Shown in pieces: positions 8,978 through 18,176 of a stretch of DNA of 64,000 nt. Under the pieces are notes generated by a model. It made no database searches. It saw nothing but the letters and a program-made list of their open reading frames with translations, and had not been told where the DNA came from. Source of the stretch: a virus; IMG/VR virus record IMGVR_UViG_3300032132_000248, positions 1-64,000 of that record. One strand, written 5' to 3'. The position numbers were made by a program, and so were the translations under genes. Within the stretch, counting starts at the first letter, position 1; each line of letters starts with the position of its first letter.

Positions 8978-9271
8978 CTATTTTTTTGCAAATTTTCTTA
9001 AAAAATCTTCAGCGTCTTTTGAATCTTTAATTTCCTTACGCTTCTTACTGCCTTTTTTAACACTTTTTATTTCTTTTTCTATATCTGCAGCCTTAGTTTT
9101 CAAATTTTTAGATTCTTTTTTTGCTGTTTTAACCTTTTTACCGATAGATTTAATCTTTTTAGTAGAATCTTTTAATTTTTTATCAATCTTTTTTACTTTT
9201 GCCCGTTTTATGGATGATGCTTTGCCTGATATTCCTAAAAAAGCTAAAATTAGAGCTATTATTTTTCCCAA
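8978..9271 (-). CDS. Lys-rich coiled-coil protein with N-terminal hydrophobic segment
   Basis: A 97-aa protein beginning MGKIIALILAFLG, a short hydrophobic segment that could anchor in the membrane, followed by an extremely Lys-rich heptad-like coil (residues 25-80). It could be a small membrane protein (holin/spanin-like) or a DNA-binding internal protein; the sequence does not decide. Function unknown. Confidence 0.6.
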   Translation of the reverse strand: MGKIIALILAFLGISGKASSIKRAKVKKIDKKLKDSTKKIKSIGKKVKTAKKESKNLKTKAADIEKEIKSVKKGSKKRKEIKDSKDAEDFLRKFAKK

Positions 9272-9273
9272 AC

Positions 9274-9543
9274 CTATAACTCCCGTTTTATTTTAGTAAT
9301 ATATCTGGCTAATTCCTTCCTATCCAACCCCAAACCATCAATTATTTTAGCTAATGCTGCAATTTGTTTCCTACGATTTAAATTAGCACCTTTTATCGCG
9401 CTGACCGCCTTAGTTAAAAATCTTTGTGCTTGAGCTGGTAATTTTACATCAAGTTTATCTAATCCACCTTCTGACTGTTTTTCTGATATAATGGATTTGA
9501 TTTCTTCTCGTACCATACTTCTAAGTTTCTTTATGTCCGACAT
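9274..9543 (-). CDS. Small basic protein with targeting-like N-terminus
   Basis: An 89-aa helical basic protein. The first 22 residues (MSDIKKLRSMVREEIKSIIS) match the amphipathic, (I/L/V)-x-E-ending helix found on several proteins of this window and could be a capsid-targeting peptide. The remainder (about 30-89) is a compact three-helix-like unit rich in Lys and Leu. AGGAG lies 8 nt before ATG 9543. Confidence 0.65.
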   Translation of the reverse strand: MSDIKKLRSMVREEIKSIISEKQSEGGLDKLDVKLPAQAQRFLTKAVSAIKGANLNRRKQIAALAKIIDGLGLDRKELARYITKIKREL

Positions 9544-9592
9544 GAACTTCTCCTATTGTATATAATCCTACACCTATAAATATATAAATATA

Positions 9593-10144
9593 TTAAATTG
9601 ATTCTTCCAATTTTTTTAAATATTCTTCGGCTTCTTCAATTTCTTTGTTAATATTGTCTTTATCTACTTCCCACTGCTCTTCATCAAGTGAATATCCATC
9701 TGGTTTAACCTGATTAAGAAAAGTAACTGTATCTGGAGCTTTTTTCCACTCTTCAATAGACTGTTTCATTTCTTTAAGATAAGATTTTTTATTTTGTCTA
9801 ACAGTTTCTTTGATATGATCATTTAATTTTCCCTGTACCGCTAATTTATTCTCAAATTCTACCTGACAATCCAAACAATGATTATATCTACGATAATACT
9901 GACTATCAATCCTTTTTTTCATTATCCTATCACATTTAGGACAAAACCAAGGCGTTCTAGCTTCCTGTAAAATCTCTGATCTTTCATCTTTTATTTTTTT
10001 CTCTATTGCTTCTTTTTCTTCTAATTCTTTTTTAAACTCTTTATCAACACCACTTACAAATACTCGTTTTTCAGGCTTTCCCCCATCCATAATATTTTGT
10101 AATGCCTCATTCTGTCTTTGATTTTCTTTACTATATCCTGCCAT
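9593..10144 (-). CDS. Zinc-ribbon protein, unknown
   Basis: A 183-aa hydrophilic protein with a CPKC...CLDC zinc-ribbon (Cys at about 68, 71, 90 and 93) between two charged helical regions. EILQEARTPWFCPKC just before it contains a hydrophobic-x-E site (LQEA). It is encoded between the giant gene and the head module. The family is not recognised; a nucleic-acid or protein-contact role for the ribbon is possible. Confidence 0.7.
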   Translation of the reverse strand: MAGYSKENQRQNEALQNIMDGGKPEKRVFVSGVDKEFKKELEEKEAIEKKIKDERSEILQEARTPWFCPKCDRIMKKRIDSQYYRRYNHCLDCQVEFENKLAVQGKLNDHIKETVRQNKKSYLKEMKQSIEEWKKAPDTVTFLNQVKPDGYSLDEEQWEVDKDNINKEIEEAEEYLKKLEESI

Positions 10145-10152
10145 AATTTCTC

Positions 10153-13100
10153 CTAAAAAGTTAATAACCCTAAAATTTGATTTACTGGTGCAAATGCGCC
10201 AGTGAATTTGTAAACTTTACCTTTATACTTAAATACAATTCCTTCTGATGGAACTATAGAATCTAACCCGCCTATTGAATTTAATTTACTTACTTGTAGT
10301 TTTAATGCTTCCAATTTCTTAATATCTTTGGCGGTTTTTACTTTAGCTATTGCTCCAATTACATTCTTTCTTATTTTTTGTACTGCATCATCTGGAGATG
10401 CGGCTAAGTATCCACTGATATTTTTTAAAATTTCAGTTCCTACTGCAAAAAATAAAACTTCAAAAGGCCTCATATTTTGTTTTACCATTTTTTGATGATC
10501 TACCTTATCTGTAGTTAATACCCAATCCAAAAAATCAGGATATTTCTTAAAATCTTTTTTAATCATTGGTATTTTATATGATTTATCAAAGAATGCCCAA
10601 CGTTTTACTAAAGATTTATATGCTTTATTTGTTATTTTTACTCTAAATTGTTTTTCTGCGTTAAAAATAAATTCTTCCCAATACCTTTGATGGTAAAGTG
10701 CTAAAGTATCTTTATCTTTTAATGCATATTCTTTTTGTAATTTACTTAACCTACTTAAAAAAGTTTTCTTCTTAGCATCAAAGTTTTGTGATTTAGGAAC
10801 ACTTAAAAATTGTGGTTTACCAATTTTATAATGTTTTTGTATATGTTGATTAACTTGTTTAATCATACCAGCTAACATTCTTGCAGACCCTTTAGGCTGT
10901 CCTATAGGATTTCCACTATCATCATATTCTAAAGTACCGTGAAATACTATTTGTGCTTTATCATAATCTATGACATTTGATGACTTAGGCCACATAACTT
11001 CGAGATTCATCCATCTCTTACCATTACCAAAAACCTTTTCCTTTTGAGCATCCGATAACGCTCCTATAGATTTACTTAAATCTTTCATTGCAAAAACAAA
11101 TGCATTTTTAATATCACCCCTACCTGCAAATTTAGAAGCAACACCTTTAGTAGTCATAGCCTTTTCACCAAAATTCTTTAATTGTCCTTTATTTCTGGCT
11201 GTAACTAATTTTCCATCTTTCCAACTAATCATTAAATTTTGACCATCTAATTTTTCTGTAACACCATCTTCTCTATTAAGATTTCCGCCTAATCCATCAG
11301 TAATTATTTTCTTTAAATCTCCAAATGTCAAATCTTTATCATCAAATGGATGATTCATATGTCCATATGCTCCACCTTCAATTAATAAATCTAAATCCTC
11401 AACTATTGATATTTTTTCAGACAAACTTTTTACATATTTTTTAGCCGCCTTATCTCCTTTATTTTTAGCCACCCATTGAACTGCACTTTTACGACTTATT
11501 GTTTTCTTTCTACCTTTTGGATTGGGGTTTTTTACTGTATCAGGTGCGTTCGCCATAAACTTTCCTGCATCTTTCTTTTCTGCATCTGATTTCTTTTGTT
11601 TCCGAGCTTTATATGCTCTATAAGCCCCAAATGAAACTCCCGCCGCCATTGTTCCAACACGACCAAAAGCTTTTACATAAGGTGCTGTCAACCCTGTCGC
11701 TGCTCCCACTGCAGTTAATACTAAAAACTTAGTTCCCATTTCACCACTAAATAACTGTGCAAATGAAACATCTCCAACCGCCGCCGCTGTCGCTGCAGCT
11801 GATAAATCTAAATCATATTCTGGGTCTCCGATAAAAGTCATCTTTGTCCATGCGTAAGTTACCGCTGCTGCCGCACCTATACCCATTACTCTTTTTAGTT
11901 TTGGATGTTCTCTGAGATAATTATCTAATTTAACTAAAGACTTTTCTTTCTTTTGCCCAAATTTAGTTGTTGCTAATTTCTGTGCTATCTTATCAGGTAC
12001 ATAATTAATAATTTTTTGATATGCTTTAAATCCTTTCTTAGCGCCCTCAAATACTTTATCCACACTAAAATCATTTAATTTAGCAACAGAAAAAGTATTC
12101 TTATTCATCATAGACTTTCTAACTTTAGATAATGGTTGTTTTGCCCTTTTAGACCAATCTTTTAGAAAGTTATTAAACTTGACTCCCTCTTCTAAAGTCA
12201 TACCTTCTATTATAACCGATTCTGTTGCAGATTCTTGTTTCTTCCATCCACCTACAACATCGCCCATTGAATATGAGTGTGATGCACCTGGTGTTACTAT
12301 AGCAACAGTTTTGCCATCAGATTCTATTTCTTTTATTTTTTTATCCATTTGAATATCACGAGCTTTATTGAAAGATTTAGCTGATTTTCCAGCTTTACCT
12401 TTAACTAAACTACTTAAATGGTCTTTACCATATTTCTTTTCTGCCCATTTAAAATCTTTATGTCCAGACTCAAAATCACCAGGATATGACATTAGATATA
12501 ATAATTGTTTATCAGCTTCGTAATCTGCATCACCCTCTAATGATTCAACTTCTCCATTACCTGATCCTGGTGGAAATCCACCTTTATACCCAGCATCTCT
12601 TAATGCTTTTTTATTTTGTTTAGTTAATTTATCTGCGGGAACAGAATCCTCATCACCTTGACCAAACATATTTGCAAACATAAAAGCCTGTTCTTCCTCT
12701 TTTATATTTCCTGTTTCGTCTGCGATTTGGTCATATATTGGCGCGTCTGGATTTGATATATCTGAATTTTCTCCATCCCAAGTTTTTACACAATCTATTT
12801 TATCACCAAACTCTTTCTTTAATTCTTTAACTATATATTCTTGTTCATCTCCACCACCACCTGCAAATGGATCATCATCACTTTTACCACCTTCAGTCAA
12901 AAAACAAACTTTCTTTTTTGCATCTAATGCATCTTTTACTTTCTGTTTTACTTCAGGAAGTACCTTATTCTCTATTGCCCAATTTTTTGAATGTTCTATA
13001 GCATAAATATCCGTATCTTGTTCTTCATCATATACCTTATGACCATGATTTGTTCCAATTATACTACTTCCACCCTCTGTTTGATGTATATAATTGTCTC

Positions 13101-16100
13101 TCCAACGATTTTCTTTAAAACCTTCCTCTGTGTTATCTCCAAAATCTGGAGCATTATCATAATCTTTATAATTTAGATTAAAAGGATCTCTTTCTTTTTT
13201 ACCTGATGGATTATCTGGTTCTACATTTTTAGAAGTTTTATGTTTACTTATATAATCTTGTTGAGCGTCTACCGACTTATCCGTCCAGTATTCTTCGCCA
13301 GCTTCTTTTAACAATTCTTTATTCCACCACTCTTTTGAAAACAACTTTGATTCTTTTAAATCAGTATTTTCTGTTTCATCATCTGCTCCAGGTAATACTG
13401 GTTCTTGTACTTGTACTTTTAACACATTATCTTCTAAACCTAACCACTTAATAACTTCAAATCCTAAATTAGACAATACAAAATTTAATCTTTCTTTATA
13501 CTTGTTATGTAAATTACGTTCACTCTGTCTACCCTTTATTCCTACAGTTCCATAAGAAGGTGTTGGCATAAATCTATAATTTAATGTATAATCAAAAGCT
13601 GGGTCATGTGCTTCATCAGCAAGCATATAATTTAAAACTGTCCATCCTGTTTCTTTAAAAATAGAATCTAACCACTCAGTAGATCCTTTTTTATAATCGC
13701 CAAAACCTTTATAATAATGAGCGGGCCCATCATCTATAGGAGCATTAGTCTGAAAAGTTGCTTCATTCAAATATTTTGATACATCTACATCTACTAAAAA
13801 TTCATTTATAAGTTCTTTTGTTATTACAACATTTTCACCAAATAATTTACTAAATTTATTAGTCATCATATTATAAACACCTTTATCAAAATAACCAAAG
13901 AATTTTTTAAATCTCCGTTCCCTATCATCTGCATACTTTGGTGAACCTAGTAATTGTCTCATAGCAGTACCACTTACTTCCATACCACCTGCCTGTATAG
14001 AAAAATGTGGAGCGGTTAAAATATATCCATGTTTATTATGACCCACTAAATTTTTCTTATTCTTTTTATAATCTTGATAATAAGTTTTTTCGCCACCCTT
14101 TTTTGTACCACCAGATAATCTATCAGCATCTTTCTTTCCAAAAATATAAACTACTGCAGTAGTATCTTCTGTAAACTTTTTAAGTGTATTTACCGCGACA
14201 TATGGTTGTCTTTCTTTAACAATTTTATTAGATGGAATTCCCATTTTAAGCATATGTCGTTTCTTCTCTTTAAAATTCATTGGATGTTTAGGTGGTTTTT
14301 TGATGTCTGATGTAGTTATATACGCATCATCAAATTGTTTCTTCATCCACTCATATACTTTTTTATGATGAGGTCCAAATGGTTGAAACCTACCTGCATA
14401 TATTCCTACTATTTTTTTAATCTTTGAAGTTTCCTCTTTAAATAATTTATCAGCTTTCCAAATATCTTTTGGATCTTGTGCCATATCTAAAACTTGTATT
14501 CTAGCTTTCGTAACTCCATGTTTTGCTGTTAATATTTTTATTATCTTTTTAGCTTCGGAATGAGATTTGGCTTTTGTATAAAGTATATCTTCTTGTCTCT
14601 TACCTGGAGGAATACCCCAAATTACAAATTCTTTTTTACTTTCATTAATATTTTCACCAAGTAATCTTAATAATTGTGTCATTACTAATGGATTGTTAGA
14701 AAGAAATGTTTGTAATTTACTTATATTCTTAGCATAATTTTTTGGTAATACGTTTTTATCAATTAATGTTTTCAATGCCTTTTTCATCTTTGGTTTATTT
14801 ACAAATTCCAAAATAAAATCTTCATCAACTTTTAAACCACCCGTATCCATTTTATCACTAAATTTTTTCAATTTATCATAAGACCTAAATTGTTTTAACT
14901 TTCTTTGTTTTGCTATCTTCATGACATCTACATTCTTAACTCTCATATGTTGTTTTACTATATAATAAATATCAACTGGATTACCACCCATTGATTTAAT
15001 CCACGTACGATATTTCTTAACTAATTTAGCAGAAACATGTTCATGTCCATAATGAGTTGGATGTCCTTTTTTTGGATGAATGCCTGCGGTTTCATCTTTA
15101 CCTATATCGTGGAATAATGCAGCCAGTGCCAAATCTATATCACCTGGATTCAATTTCATTGCTCTATTAACTACAGTTATAGTATGTTTTAAAACATTAC
15201 CCTCTGGATGAGCATCTTTTCTCTGCGTTACCTTTTTTAAATCCATTACTCTCTTTTTTAAATCAGATGGTAATGCAGTATATAAATCTCTGAATGATTT
15301 AATTGGTCTAATTGCTATTTCATTTAAAAATTTCTCTTTCTCCTTTGTTTTTATTGCTTTACCTATTTCAGGCCCTTTTAAATCTTTAGAAACATCTTTA
15401 CTACCAACAGATAATTTAAATTTAGCCATCTTTACAACATCTGACTCATTACCAATTAATTTTCCATATTCCTTTATTTGAGCAATTGTTAAATTTGTTT
15501 TTTCTTGAAACTTCTTAAACATATAAATTTCTTCTGATTTAAAATTCTGTAAAGATACTAAAAATAATACATTTGTAGATTCCTTAACTGTATATCGCAT
15601 GGAATTTAATTTATTACCTAATTTACCAGGATTATTATCTTTTAACAAATATGCAAGTTGTACTATATAATCTTTAGAATTTATAAATTTTTTATTTATG
15701 CTAAGTCCTGGCAATATTTGTTGTAACATTCCAAGATTATTAGCCAATTGAAGATATTTCTTTGGTGATTTTGCTTTAATCAAACTCTTTACAAATTCTT
15801 CTCTAATTCTTTCACTACTTACTCCATTTAAACTTGGGTTTTTCTTTAATGCTGCAAATGTATCTACATGCATCGTTCCACCAAGTGCTGCATTAAATCG
15901 TAGTGCTCGTAGTTTTCTTAATGGGTCTTCATCGAATCTTTCATCTGCTAATCCTACTGTACGAACTTGTTTCTTTTTTAAATCTTTAATTCCACCTACC
16001 AAATCTACTATAGTATTTTTATCAATATCATAAAATAAAGCATTGATAGTAAGATCTCTACGTTTAACATCTCCTTTTATATCAGTAAAATCTACCGCAT

Positions 16101-17544
16101 CTGGTCTCCTACCTTTACCAATATCTTTTCTGAATGTAGCAATCTCATGTCCATTAACCATAACAACACCAAAAGATTTTCCAACTTCTACTGTTTTAAA
16201 TTTACCTTGTTTTGCAATAGCTAATACTTCGTCTGGTTTGGCGTCAGTTGCCATATCAAAATCTTTTGGACTTTTACCCAAGATGGCATCTCTCACAGCT
16301 CCACCTACCACATAAAGTTGTTTTCTATTCTTTTTAAATAACTTATGTATTTTTTTTATATCTGCTGGTATATTTAATTTTAATTTTTGTTTAGCTTCAT
16401 CTATCGTACGATATTGGTCATCTTCTCTTTCTTTATCTAATTTTTTCTTGATTTTCCTAACTTTTTTAGGATCGGGTGCACCAGATATAGTTCCATCTCC
16501 AGCAGTTATTCCAATAAACTCTTTAACAATTTTTTGTTTTTCAATCCACTTTTTAGCTTGTCTGCTTTTTATTGGTTTTTTAATAAATTTACCAATACCC
16601 TTTTTCACCAACATATTAAACTTTTTCTGTGCTTGTTTTGGATTTAAAGTAGCATTATTATCAACTAACATAAAATTAGAACCACCAAACATCCCTTGAA
16701 AATATGCCATATTTTTTTGTACATTATTCCAATATTTTTCTACAAGTTCAGAAGGTAAAATTCTATCTCTTAATTTATTTCTCATTTGTGCAACTTCTAA
16801 TGAGGTATTTACAAATACCATATAGGTATCATAACCTAAATCAATCAATTTTTGTCGTTCTTTCTTAACATCTTTAAATTTATGACCAGTTCCATCTATA
16901 ATAACTCCAAGTCTACCTTGTGAATATAACTTTAATCTTTGTTTACTCAAGGCTTTAGCATGTTTTCTAACACCCATATGTGCACTATAACTTGGGTCTG
17001 TAATCTGTCTAAATAAATCATCTGGCATATTATCTAAATCCGTTGTACCAAAGTATTTTTTCAGAAAATTTTCTAATTCTGTATCTTGATTAACAAGTTT
17101 TAATCCATAAGCAGAAACATTTACTTTATCTGGTATTCCAAACAATCCACCAGCAACATATGACTTTCCACTTCCAGGACCACCTGCAAGAAAAACTGCT
17201 TTAAATATACCTGGGTCATTTACTCCTTCTCTAATAGAACGATTTAATCTACCATAAACCCGCTTCTGTCGCTTTCTCATACCCAACCCTGTAGGTATCC
17301 AATTTTTAGGCCACTCTTCAGTAACTTCTTCTTTATCAAAAATATTAGTTTTGGGCATTAATCTGAACTTTAAAGCTGGTCTACCGTTTATTAGTAAATC
17401 ACCTTTTTCATTCCAATCTATTTTCTTAACGACTACCTTTTTGTTTTTAAATTTTCCCATCTTGACTGTATCACCAATCTCTATAGGTAAATCTACACTC
17501 TCATCCAAAAAAGGTTTAGTTAACCATTCAGTTAATTTATCCAT
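10153..17544 (-). CDS. Giant polyvalent protein: kinase, CCA-type NTase, HD, NMNAT-like, membrane and ligase domains
   Basis: 2463 aa. Order seen: targeting-like N-terminus ending FLDES (1-15); SH3/KOW-like patch (20-62); P-loop kinase, GGPGSGKS at 121-128; class II polymerase-beta-like (CCA/poly(A)) nucleotidyltransferase, YVVGGAVRD (411-419), DFD (428-430), RRDLTINALF (495-504); HD domain, LFHDIGK (810-816); a small module; nucleotidyltransferase of the NMNAT/cytidylyltransferase type, GRFQPFGPHH (1051-1060) and SGTAMR (1191-1196); unknown 1262-1390; a TraB/ChaN/EreA-like region (about 1490-1765, tentative); hydrophobic helices (1885-1975); covalent-nucleotidyl ligase domain, EKLDG with K2098, LEVMWP (2181-2186), EGIVFK (2434-2439). 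Sites such as INES, LNEA, LKES, LKEA, IIEG and LIEG fall between modules. The parts resemble RNA end repair and NAD synthesis. Packaging and processing are inferred. Confidence 0.9.
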   Translation of the reverse strand: MDKLTEWLTKPFLDESVDLPIEIGDTVKMGKFKNKKVVVKKIDWNEKGDLLINGRPALKFRLMPKTNIFDKEEVTEEWPKNWIPTGLGMRKRQKRVYGRLNRSIREGVNDPGIFKAVFLAGGPGSGKSYVAGGLFGIPDKVNVSAYGLKLVNQDTELENFLKKYFGTTDLDNMPDDLFRQITDPSYSAHMGVRKHAKALSKQRLKLYSQGRLGVIIDGTGHKFKDVKKERQKLIDLGYDTYMVFVNTSLEVAQMRNKLRDRILPSELVEKYWNNVQKNMAYFQGMFGGSNFMLVDNNATLNPKQAQKKFNMLVKKGIGKFIKKPIKSRQAKKWIEKQKIVKEFIGITAGDGTISGAPDPKKVRKIKKKLDKEREDDQYRTIDEAKQKLKLNIPADIKKIHKLFKKNRKQLYVVGGAVRDAILGKSPKDFDMATDAKPDEVLAIAKQGKFKTVEVGKSFGVVMVNGHEIATFRKDIGKGRRPDAVDFTDIKGDVKRRDLTINALFYDIDKNTIVDLVGGIKDLKKKQVRTVGLADERFDEDPLRKLRALRFNAALGGTMHVDTFAALKKNPSLNGVSSERIREEFVKSLIKAKSPKKYLQLANNLGMLQQILPGLSINKKFINSKDYIVQLAYLLKDNNPGKLGNKLNSMRYTVKESTNVLFLVSLQNFKSEEIYMFKKFQEKTNLTIAQIKEYGKLIGNESDVVKMAKFKLSVGSKDVSKDLKGPEIGKAIKTKEKEKFLNEIAIRPIKSFRDLYTALPSDLKKRVMDLKKVTQRKDAHPEGNVLKHTITVVNRAMKLNPGDIDLALAALFHDIGKDETAGIHPKKGHPTHYGHEHVSAKLVKKYRTWIKSMGGNPVDIYYIVKQHMRVKNVDVMKIAKQRKLKQFRSYDKLKKFSDKMDTGGLKVDEDFILEFVNKPKMKKALKTLIDKNVLPKNYAKNISKLQTFLSNNPLVMTQLLRLLGENINESKKEFVIWGIPPGKRQEDILYTKAKSHSEAKKIIKILTAKHGVTKARIQVLDMAQDPKDIWKADKLFKEETSKIKKIVGIYAGRFQPFGPHHKKVYEWMKKQFDDAYITTSDIKKPPKHPMNFKEKKRHMLKMGIPSNKIVKERQPYVAVNTLKKFTEDTTAVVYIFGKKDADRLSGGTKKGGEKTYYQDYKKNKKNLVGHNKHGYILTAPHFSIQAGGMEVSGTAMRQLLGSPKYADDRERRFKKFFGYFDKGVYNMMTNKFSKLFGENVVITKELINEFLVDVDVSKYLNEATFQTNAPIDDGPAHYYKGFGDYKKGSTEWLDSIFKETGWTVLNYMLADEAHDPAFDYTLNYRFMPTPSYGTVGIKGRQSERNLHNKYKERLNFVLSNLGFEVIKWLGLEDNVLKVQVQEPVLPGADDETENTDLKESKLFSKEWWNKELLKEAGEEYWTDKSVDAQQDYISKHKTSKNVEPDNPSGKKERDPFNLNYKDYDNAPDFGDNTEEGFKENRWRDNYIHQTEGGSSIIGTNHGHKVYDEEQDTDIYAIEHSKNWAIENKVLPEVKQKVKDALDAKKKVCFLTEGGKSDDDPFAGGGGDEQEYIVKELKKEFGDKIDCVKTWDGENSDISNPDAPIYDQIADETGNIKEEEQAFMFANMFGQGDEDSVPADKLTKQNKKALRDAGYKGGFPPGSGNGEVESLEGDADYEADKQLLYLMSYPGDFESGHKDFKWAEKKYGKDHLSSLVKGKAGKSAKSFNKARDIQMDKKIKEIESDGKTVAIVTPGASHSYSMGDVVGGWKKQESATESVIIEGMTLEEGVKFNNFLKDWSKRAKQPLSKVRKSMMNKNTFSVAKLNDFSVDKVFEGAKKGFKAYQKIINYVPDKIAQKLATTKFGQKKEKSLVKLDNYLREHPKLKRVMGIGAAAAVTYAWTKMTFIGDPEYDLDLSAAATAAAVGDVSFAQLFSGEMGTKFLVLTAVGAATGLTAPYVKAFGRVGTMAAGVSFGAYRAYKARKQKKSDAEKKDAGKFMANAPDTVKNPNPKGRKKTISRKSAVQWVAKNKGDKAAKKYVKSLSEKISIVEDLDLLIEGGAYGHMNHPFDDKDLTFGDLKKIITDGLGGNLNREDGVTEKLDGQNLMISWKDGKLVTARNKGQLKNFGEKAMTTKGVASKFAGRGDIKNAFVFAMKDLSKSIGALSDAQKEKVFGNGKRWMNLEVMWPKSSNVIDYDKAQIVFHGTLEYDDSGNPIGQPKGSARMLAGMIKQVNQHIQKHYKIGKPQFLSVPKSQNFDAKKKTFLSRLSKLQKEYALKDKDTLALYHQRYWEEFIFNAEKQFRVKITNKAYKSLVKRWAFFDKSYKIPMIKKDFKKYPDFLDWVLTTDKVDHQKMVKQNMRPFEVLFFAVGTEILKNISGYLAASPDDAVQKIRKNVIGAIAKVKTAKDIKKLEALKLQVSKLNSIGGLDSIVPSEGIVFKYKGKVYKFTGAFAPVNQILGLLTF

Positions 17545-17569
17545 TTAACTTTCCTATGCCATTTAAGCA

Positions 17570-18151
17570 CTATACTTCCAACGCACGTCTAAACCACCCA
17601 AACAAAAATCTTTCCTGCTCAGGTTTTCTCGCTACTAAATCCATATAATATTTAACTCTATAGCAACGAACTCTATCTAATTCGGGGGTATGTTTTGCTA
17701 ATGCTGCCTTTGTTCCAGGTCCAAAACCACCATCAACTGTTAACTTACCACCTTTACCATTTATTGCTCTCTGTAATATTTTGACTGCCGAACCTCTTCC
17801 CTGATTGACTGCCATATCAAAGAATATATGTTTTAAGTTTTCTGGTAAGTCATCTACCTTATTCTTATCCCAATAGTCTTTTTTATAAATATCTTTTGCC
17901 TGCTCTTTGGTTAAATTTTTAATATCTACATCTGGATAAAATCTTTTTGCGATTCCAAAATTAGTTTCCCCGCCTAAATCTTTTGGATCATTAACGTAAC
18001 CGCCTTCGTGTTCTAATGTTAATTCAATTATCTCGTCAAATGACGTTAAAACTTCTTCTCGCATTGTATTGCTCCTACTATTTTGATCTGTTTCAATATT
18101 GCTTTTTTTAAACAATGAAATCAAAAATTCTATTATTTTACGTAATTCCAT
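17570..18151 (-). CDS. Endolysin, glycosyl hydrolase 108 family with PG-binding C-terminus
   Basis: A 193-aa muramidase-type lysin expected to cut peptidoglycan at lysis. The GH108 signature lies at residues 48-70, with the probable catalytic E49 in HEGGYVNDP followed by GGETNFGIAKR. GKLTVDGGFGPGT (about 134-146) matches the C-terminal peptidoglycan-binding repeat (PG_binding_3-like). The first 29 residues (hydrophobic then polar) precede a second Met (M30, MREEVLTSFDE) that aligns better with the usual family start, so the true start may be 18064; the N-terminal stretch could also be a signal-arrest helix. It is flanked by the giant gene and the ESVNE-repeat gene. Confidence 0.88.
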   Translation of the reverse strand: MELRKIIEFLISLFKKSNIETDQNSRSNTMREEVLTSFDEIIELTLEHEGGYVNDPKDLGGETNFGIAKRFYPDVDIKNLTKEQAKDIYKKDYWDKNKVDDLPENLKHIFFDMAVNQGRGSAVKILQRAINGKGGKLTVDGGFGPGTKAALAKHTPELDRVRCYRVKYYMDLVARKPEQERFLFGWFRRALEV

Positions 18152-18176
18152 TACTTATAAATATAACTTTCATTTA

